Positions 6,350-10,524 of a stretch of 10,524 nt of DNA are shown here, piece by piece (the stretch's first letter is position 1; every line of letters starts with the position of its first letter). The stretch covers positions 1 through 10,524 of the forward strand of contig VFMC01000018.1 of assembly GCA_006515795.1 (NCBI GenBank). Reading direction: 5' to 3'. Position numbers and translations under genes: made by a program. The notes under the pieces are model-generated. The model had not been told where the DNA came from, ran no database searches, and saw only the letters and a list, made by a program, of their open reading frames with translations. The stretch is from Acidimicrobiaceae bacterium (lineage in GTDB: Bacteria; Actinomycetota; Acidimicrobiia; Acidimicrobiales; Ilumatobacteraceae).

Positions 6350-7315
6350 TCACAGCCCGAGCGCCGCGGCAACCACCTGGAGCACCCGTTCGGCGCCGCG
6401 GTCGTCGAGCACCGGCACGAGGAACTCGTCGATGCCGTACCGCTCGCCCAGCTCGCCGAGCTCGGACGCACAAGCATCGACGGTGCCAGAGATGACGAAC
6501 GGGTGGACCCACTCGTCACGTACTTGTTCGGCCGCCGCGTCGAGACCATCGGCAAGAGCGGCGCGCATGCGGGTTGCATCGGCATCCGACATGCCGATCG
6601 CCTGCTTCACCTCGGCGGGTGAGTCGACCAGCCGGTAGGTCATGTGCCGCCGGGCGACCGCCATCGTGGCGTCGTCGGCGACGACCAGCGTGGAGTAACT
6701 GATCCTCGGGGCGCGCCCGGTGTCGGCGCCGGCACGCCGAACACTCTCGAGAATCGGGCCCAGGTTCGGCTTGTAGATGAAGTCGAGCATGACGCCGTCG
6801 CAACGCGTGGCGCCGAGCGCGAGCATCTTCGGACCCCGGCCCGCCAACCAGATCTCGGTCGCCGGGCGCGCGTAGGCGATGGTGGCGTGGCGGAGCTCGG
6901 TGAACTCGCCACGGTGATCGACCGGCTGAGCACTGAACAGGCCTCGACAGACATCGATCAGCTCACCTACCGCAACCAGTGGCCGGTGCCGATCGATCCC
7001 CACGGGGTCCAACGTGAGGCTTCCACCGGCACCGACGCCCAGGAAGGCGCGGCCACCGCTCAGCTCGTCGAGCGCGGCCACCGCACCCGCCGTCGAGCTC
7101 ATGTGGCGCGTGTACGGGTTGGTGATGCCGGGGCCCAGCTCGATCCGATTCGTGGCGACCGCGATCGCGGTCAGCGTCACGTAGACGTCGCGCGCGGCGA
7201 GCCCCTCGTCGTAGACCCAACACCGCTTGTAGCCCACGCTCTCGGCGTACTGGGCCAGCTCCACCAGGCGGCGGATCGGCACCTCGGGAATGAGGTTCAA
7301 CGCCCCCTGGACCAT
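6350..7315 (-). CDS. LLM-class flavin/F420-dependent oxidoreductase (copy C)
   Basis: 321-residue luciferase-like oxidoreductase, Mer-like. GALNLIPEVP (residues 4-13) forms beta-1. AQYAESVGYKRCWVYDEGLAARDVYV (21-46), NRIELGPGITNPYTRH (56-71), ELSGGRAFLGVGAGGSLTLDP (84-104) and EIWLAGRGPKMLALGA (154-169) follow. It matches the LLM protein at 1354-2328 motif by motif and is its paralog; copy B between them is more distant. The frame is open to 7387, but the 24 extra residues are low-complexity and overlap yqeC, so ATG 7315 is chosen. Its Shine-Dalgarno is weak (GGTGG close to the start). The gene follows yqeC after 31 nt. A role in oxidising or reducing the product of the molybdenum hydroxylase or deaminase is inference from context only. 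Confidence 0.9.
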   Translation of the reverse strand: MVQGALNLIPEVPIRRLVELAQYAESVGYKRCWVYDEGLAARDVYVTLTAIAVATNRIELGPGITNPYTRHMSSTAGAVAALDELSGGRAFLGVGAGGSLTLDPVGIDRHRPLVAVGELIDVCRGLFSAQPVDHRGEFTELRHATIAYARPATEIWLAGRGPKMLALGATRCDGVMLDFIYKPNLGPILESVRRAGADTGRAPRISYSTLVVADDATMAVARRHMTYRLVDSPAEVKQAIGMSDADATRMRAALADGLDAAAEQVRDEWVHPFVISGTVDACASELGELGERYGIDEFLVPVLDDRGAERVLQVVAAALGL

Positions 7316-7346
7316 ACGGCCACCATACTCGTCCGCTCCACGAGCC

Positions 7347-8057
7347 TCACCGCCGTGAGATGGCGATGACCTGGAGCGCGCGGTCACGTCCGTGCAAGAC
7401 GTCGACCAACTCGTCTACGGACCGGCGCGACGTGTCGTCGACCTTGTTGATCACGACGACCAACCTGGCGCCGGCCGGCTTGGCGCGCAGAGCGCCGCGG
7501 TGATGGAGCAGCACGGACGCGGCGTGCGTCGCGGAGAGCCGCTCGTAGGGCGTGCATCCGGCCAGTGCTGCCACCCGCAGCGGGCGGTGGCACTGATCGG
7601 CGATCACCCTCCCGAGCGCGTCGGCGCCGATGACCGACACCAGCAGCGTCGCCGTGGCCGGGACGACGGGCTCATACGGCGCCGGTGCCTTGAACGGTCG
7701 CTGGCGGGCACCGTCGGCTTCCACCACGACGTGATCCACCAGGTCGAACCACCGGTCGCAATCCTCCCGGGCCACCCCCTTTGCCTTCTTCCCCTCGATG
7801 CGCCGCCACACGATCACGGCCCGGTTCCGGGCCGCTCGGGCAACGTCGCCGTCGGTGGTCGGGAACACGACCGGGAGATCACCGTGCTGGTCGTGGCCCA
7901 TGACGGTGGTGGTGGTCAACACGCGCGAGCCGCCGAGCTGCGAACCCAGGGCATGCAGCAGCGTCGTCTTGCCGCCACCCCCGATGAGGGCGATGTGCTC
8001 GCGCCGCGCAGCTTGCAGCACGTCGACGAATCGATCCAGCGAGATCAGTTCAGCCAC
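7347..8057 (-). CDS. yqeC: YqeC family, selenium-dependent molybdenum hydroxylase accessory protein
   Basis: 236-residue P-loop protein of the YqeC family, implicated in installing the labile selenium cofactor of molybdenum hydroxylases such as selenium-dependent xanthine dehydrogenase. GGGGKTT (residues 26-32) is the Walker A loop. VLTTTTVMG (46-54) follows, then the family signature VEADGARQRPFKAPAPYEPVVP (112-133). IGADALG (143-149) and VINKVDD (202-208), a G4-like NKxD motif, complete the pattern. The GTG start overlaps the yqeB end by 13 nt and is supported by a strong GGAGG ten nucleotides upstream. The length is normal for the family. The yqeB-yqeC order matches the E. coli xdhD region. 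No selenium donor gene (selD) or hydroxylase subunit is in the window, so the client enzyme must lie elsewhere. Confidence 0.93.
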   Translation of the reverse strand: MAELISLDRFVDVLQAARREHIALIGGGGKTTLLHALGSQLGGSRVLTTTTVMGHDQHGDLPVVFPTTDGDVARAARNRAVIVWRRIEGKKAKGVAREDCDRWFDLVDHVVVEADGARQRPFKAPAPYEPVVPATATLLVSVIGADALGRVIADQCHRPLRVAALAGCTPYERLSATHAASVLLHHRGALRAKPAGARLVVVINKVDDTSRRSVDELVDVLHGRDRALQVIAISRR

Positions 8058-8824
8058 GTGAGAACGGCCTCCACCACGCCCCCGCCGACGGCGAGGGCCT
8101 TGTCGGAGATCTCATCACAGGCGACGTCGCACCGCGGGTCGATGTCGCCGATCTTGAGGCCCGCGGTCACCTCTCGACCGTCGCCGATCAGACCACGCAC
8201 GACCCCGTCGAACGGGGCTCGCAGTTCGCGTCCGGCGACGGCACCGAGCAGATCGTGTTCACGCACGCGGCTGCCGATCGTGCACGCCCAGCTGACCGCG
8301 CCATCGGCGGGGGCGCGCACGACGCGTTCGGCGCCGATCCCACCGACGCGGCCTGGCGTACTGGTGTCGGCAGCGGCGCAGCCGTGCCACAGCACACGGC
8401 CCAGTCGCGGCCCGCGCAACGTCTCGACGACGGCGTGGCAGTCGACGCCGGCAGTGAACCCCGGGCCGAGGGCGACCACGAGTGGGGCGTCGTCGATCGT
8501 GGTGTCGATGTTGCGCTTGGCCAGCCGGGCGTCGATCACGACGGTGGCGCCGACATCGATCAACTGCGGCGCGACGACCACCGCGACATCGCCGGCCAGG
8601 GCGATCTCGCGGGCTTCACGTGGAGTGGTGGCGAGGCGGCCGATCATCCCCTCGACGTCGGTCGTGCCGGTGTCGACAGCGGTGGAAAGCGCGACGGTCC
8701 TGCGGACGGTGAGCGGGTGCGCCAACTCGGTCACGATCACCGCGAGGCCGGCCCGCGTCAGCCGCCACGCAGTACCGGTGGCCAGGTCGCCACCGCCGCG
8801 GATGAGACAGATCGGCCTAGTCAT
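8045..8824 (-). CDS. yqeB: YqeB family (EF2563), selenium-dependent molybdenum hydroxylase system protein
   Basis: 259-residue YqeB/EF2563-type protein, a marker of the selenium-dependent molybdenum hydroxylase trait, acting with YqeC in cofactor maturation. IRGGGDLATGTAWRL (residues 8-22) is a Rossmann-like dinucleotide-binding motif. VTELAHPLTVRRTVAL (31-46), VIDARLAKRN (96-105), ALGPGFTAGVDCHAVVETLRG (118-138) and LGRVLWHG (141-148) follow. The C-terminus GDIDPR...CDEISDKALAVGGGVVEA is highly characteristic of the family. There is no fused XdhC domain; a separate xdhC gene lies 44 nt upstream. ATG 8824 has no Shine-Dalgarno but overlaps the TGA of an 11-codon open frame (8856-8821), which could couple its translation. 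Length and motifs indicate an intact protein. Confidence 0.93.
   Translation of the reverse strand: MTRPICLIRGGGDLATGTAWRLTRAGLAVIVTELAHPLTVRRTVALSTAVDTGTTDVEGMIGRLATTPREAREIALAGDVAVVVAPQLIDVGATVVIDARLAKRNIDTTIDDAPLVVALGPGFTAGVDCHAVVETLRGPRLGRVLWHGCAAADTSTPGRVGGIGAERVVRAPADGAVSWACTIGSRVREHDLLGAVAGRELRAPFDGVVRGLIGDGREVTAGLKIGDIDPRCDVACDEISDKALAVGGGVVEAVLTWLN
8068..8072 (-). promoter_or_regulatory. Ribosome binding site of yqeC
   Basis: GGAGG, ten nucleotides before the GTG at 8057, lies inside the last codons of yqeB. It is the strongest Shine-Dalgarno in the window and decides the GTG start of yqeC. Confidence 0.65.
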
Positions 8825-8856
8825 CGCGGCGACTGGTCATGGTCTTGGCTGGTCAT
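8821..8856 (-). other. Possible 11-codon leader ORF overlapping the yqeB start
   Basis: In the 44-nt xdhC-yqeB gap the coding strand has ATGACCAG at 8856 and 8840 and ATGACTAG at 8824 (the yqeB start), spaced exactly 16 nt apart. The ATG at 8856 opens a frame MTSQDHDQSPR whose TGA overlaps the yqeB ATG as ATGA. The ATG at 8840 opens a 7-codon frame ending inside yqeB. Neither has a good Shine-Dalgarno. This could be a coupling mini-ORF, a start-region duplication or chance. Confidence 0.3.
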
Positions 8857-8868
8857 CGCGTTGGCGGC

Positions 8869-9636
8869 TCACGTCGGCGATTCACGTCGATGGTGGCCGA
8901 TGACCTCGGCAAGGATCGACACCGCGATCTCGGCCGGGGTCTCGGCGTGGATCTCCACGCCGATCGGAGCCCGAACACGGTGCAGGTCGCCTGCCGCGAC
9001 ACCCATGGCCAACAGCTTGTCGCGGGTGGTGTCCCACCGTCGCGCGCTCCCCATCAGCCCGATGTACGCCGCCGGAGTGGCAAGCAGAGCCGGGATGATC
9101 TCCAGATCGAGGGCGACGTTGCGGGTGACCATCACCACCGACGTGTGCTCGTCGATCGGCGAGTCGACCATGGCGTCGCTGAAGCTGCCTGTCAGCACGG
9201 CCTCGGCACCACTGACCGCGCCGGCCACGTCGGCGCGGTCGTCCCATGCCACGACCCGGTATCCGAGCCAGGTGGCGAGCTCGATAACGGCGCGGCCGAC
9301 GTGGCCGGCACCGACGACGAAGATGGTGGTCGTTGGCATGTGGGGCTCCAGGTACAGTTCGACCTCGCCGCCGCACACGCCGGGGTCGCCCGATGTGGGA
9401 TCGGTCAGCGTGTATGTGAGTCGGCGTGGTCTGCCGATGGTGAGTGCAACGAGTGCTTCCGCGATCACGCGGGCTTCCATCTCTCCCCCGCCGATGGTCC
9501 CCGAGATCGCCCCTCCGGGGTAGATGAGCATCTTCGACCCAGGACGGCGCGGCACGGAACGGCGGGTGTCGACGACGGTGGCCAGCACGACGGGCTGCCG
9601 GTCGGCGATGGCCTGGACGAGCTCGGCGAGGATCAT
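8869..9636 (-). CDS. xdhC: XdhC/CoxI-family molybdenum hydroxylase maturation protein
   Basis: 255-residue XdhC-type protein, a chaperone that binds molybdenum cofactor, promotes its sulfuration and inserts it into xanthine dehydrogenase-like enzymes. The N-terminal XdhC_CoxI domain shows VLATVVDTRRSVPRRPGSKMLI (residues 17-38), GTIGGGEMEARV (46-57) and GVCGGEVELYLEP (86-98, with Cys88). The Rossmann domain starts IFVVGAGHVGRAV (105-117) and ends AYIGLMGS and APIGVEIHAETPAEIAVSI. The chosen ATG 9636 sits directly before the conserved helix, with a G-rich stretch upstream. The longer open frame to 9765 overlaps the upstream amidohydrolase and adds unconserved sequence. It lies 25 nt after the SsnA-like gene and 44 nt before yqeB, forming a maturation block. 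The client hydroxylase is not in the window. Confidence 0.93.
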   Translation of the reverse strand: MILAELVQAIADRQPVVLATVVDTRRSVPRRPGSKMLIYPGGAISGTIGGGEMEARVIAEALVALTIGRPRRLTYTLTDPTSGDPGVCGGEVELYLEPHMPTTTIFVVGAGHVGRAVIELATWLGYRVVAWDDRADVAGAVSGAEAVLTGSFSDAMVDSPIDEHTSVVMVTRNVALDLEIIPALLATPAAYIGLMGSARRWDTTRDKLLAMGVAAGDLHRVRAPIGVEIHAETPAEIAVSILAEVIGHHRRESPT

Positions 9637-9661
9637 CGCCCGCCCCGCCACGACGTAGACG

Positions 9662-10524
9662 TCAGCGATGCCACAGCCGGTTCGCCTGTTCGTGGACACG
9701 GGCACGCATCTGGTCGATGTCGGCGCCGAGGAGCTCGCGGTTGCGGACCCGCCATCGTCCGGCAACCATCACATCGGACACGTTGCTGTGGTTGCGCCAC
9801 AGCACCAGTTGTTCGACGAGGTTGTGAGCGGTGACCGGTGTGGCGAGATCGGAATCGACGAGCTGCAGGTCGGCAGACCAACCGACATCGAGCCGACCGA
9901 CACGATCGAGGCCGAGAACGCCGGCACCACCTTCGGTGGCGAGGCCCAGGACCGTCGCTGCCGGCATCACGCCGGGATCCAGGCGGCGCGCCTTGTGCAG
10001 CAGGAACGCCGCTCGCATCACCTCGTAGAAGTCGTTGATGTACCCGTCGCTCCCCAACCCGACCGGCACTCCCGCCTCGATCAGCTCGGGCACCGGTGCG
10101 ATTCCGCCTCCGACCTCACAGTTCGACAACGGCATGTGGCTGACCCGGATGCCACGCTCGGCGATGATCGCCCGGTCGCGGTCGGTGAGCTGCACACATT
10201 GGCTGGCAAGGAAAGACGGCGAGGCGACGCCGAGGTCGTCGTAGTACTCGAATGTCGACTTGCCGAACCGCTGCTTGCACCACAGGCCCTCGTAGGTTCC
10301 CTCGTTGGCGTGAGCGTGGGTGAGCACACCTTGGCCGGCGGCCAGCTCGAAGGCGCGGCGAATGAACTCGCCAGAGCAGGTGAACGTGGCGTGATAGCAC
10401 ATCAGCCCCGAGACGAGGTCGCCGCCGCGACACGCGGCGATGAGGTCGAGGTTCTCGCGGAGTCCAGCGGCGGCGATCTCCGGCCCGGCACGCTCTGTCG
10501 CCTCGAAGCTCAACACTCCCCTCA
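9662..10524 (-). CDS. SsnA-like amidohydrolase, C-terminal part (cut by window edge)
   Basis: The last 287 or so residues of an ATZ/TRZ-type aminohydrolase; the gene continues past the right edge, so the GTG at 10516 is not taken as its start. RGVLSFEATERAG at the visible N-terminus resembles the CFETTDRNG region of SsnA. Counting from 10516, HANE (69-72) gives a zinc His and catalytic Glu. SHMPLSNCEVGGGIAP (126-141) and GLGSDGYIND (153-162), with zinc Asp157, follow. The strand that normally reads AHC or AHG, with a water-orienting His, reads ASQCVQL here, with Gln106 at that position. The HxH pair would lie in the missing part. In E. coli ssnA also neighbours yqeB/yqeC and xdhD, so the association with the XdhC-YqeB-YqeC block supports a purine-like substrate. 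An alternative is a guanine or 8-oxoguanine deaminase relative. Confidence 0.88.
   Translation of the reverse strand, partial: RGVLSFEATERAGPEIAAAGLRENLDLIAACRGGDLVSGLMCYHATFTCSGEFIRRAFELAAGQGVLTHAHANEGTYEGLWCKQRFGKSTFEYYDDLGVASPSFLASQCVQLTDRDRAIIAERGIRVSHMPLSNCEVGGGIAPVPELIEAGVPVGLGSDGYINDFYEVMRAAFLLHKARRLDPGVMPAATVLGLATEGGAGVLGLDRVGRLDVGWSADLQLVDSDLATPVTAHNLVEQLVLWRNHSNVSDVMVAGRWRVRNRELLGADIDQMRARVHEQANRLWHR

Noticed and set aside
6292..6585. 98-residue N-terminal extension of LLM copy B
   Set aside because: It would overlap the end of LLM copy C and adds unconserved sequence before beta-1. ATG 6291 with AGGG upstream fits the family.
7392..8903. 503-codon open frame on the plus strand
   Set aside because: Antisense to yqeC and yqeB, both unambiguous; the translation has no family signature.
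9637..9765. 43-residue N-terminal extension of XdhC
   Set aside because: It overlaps the SsnA-like coding region and is low-complexity. The conserved domain begins at ATG 9636.

Overview
All ten genes read from the minus strand, so the right edge of the window is upstream and the left edge downstream. Gene spacing is very tight: ATGA overlaps, a 13-nt overlap, and a largest gap of 58 nt. No terminator or promoter is visible, so this looks like the interior of one operon open at both ends. The high G+C content, GTG starts, and three luciferase-like (LLM-class) flavin/F420-type oxidoreductases point to a high-GC actinobacterium. An environmental lineage such as Acidimicrobiia is plausible, but there is no marker gene to prove it.

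Layout in transcription order. (1) 10524-8869: the C-terminal part of an SsnA-like aminohydrolase, then XdhC. (2) 8824-7347: YqeB and YqeC, accessory proteins of selenium-dependent molybdenum hydroxylases. The hydroxylase itself is not in the window. (3) 7315-5266: two LLM-class oxidoreductases of different subtypes. (4) 5259-3095: a complete ATZ/TRZ-type amidohydrolase and a VanX-type zinc D,D-dipeptidase. (5) 3090-1354: a pteridine-reductase-like SDR with His at the catalytic Tyr position, and a third LLM protein paralogous to the first. (6) 1357-1: a DhnA/LsrF-type class I aldolase that appears to lack one beta/alpha unit of its barrel, and the N-terminal 209 residues of an FGGY sugar kinase.

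Inferred joint role: a catabolic or salvage route for a nitrogen heterocycle. Hydroxylation by a molybdenum enzyme (encoded elsewhere), deamination by one or two amidohydrolases and oxidation or ring opening by LLM enzymes would handle the ring. A kinase-aldolase pair would process a sugar-like fragment. Each family assignment is well supported; the pathway and substrate are inference. The most unusual observations are the shortened aldolase, the substituted catalytic residues in the SDR and the SsnA-like enzyme, a 10-bp tandem repeat that places TGA in all three frames after the aldolase, and the unusual gene combination.
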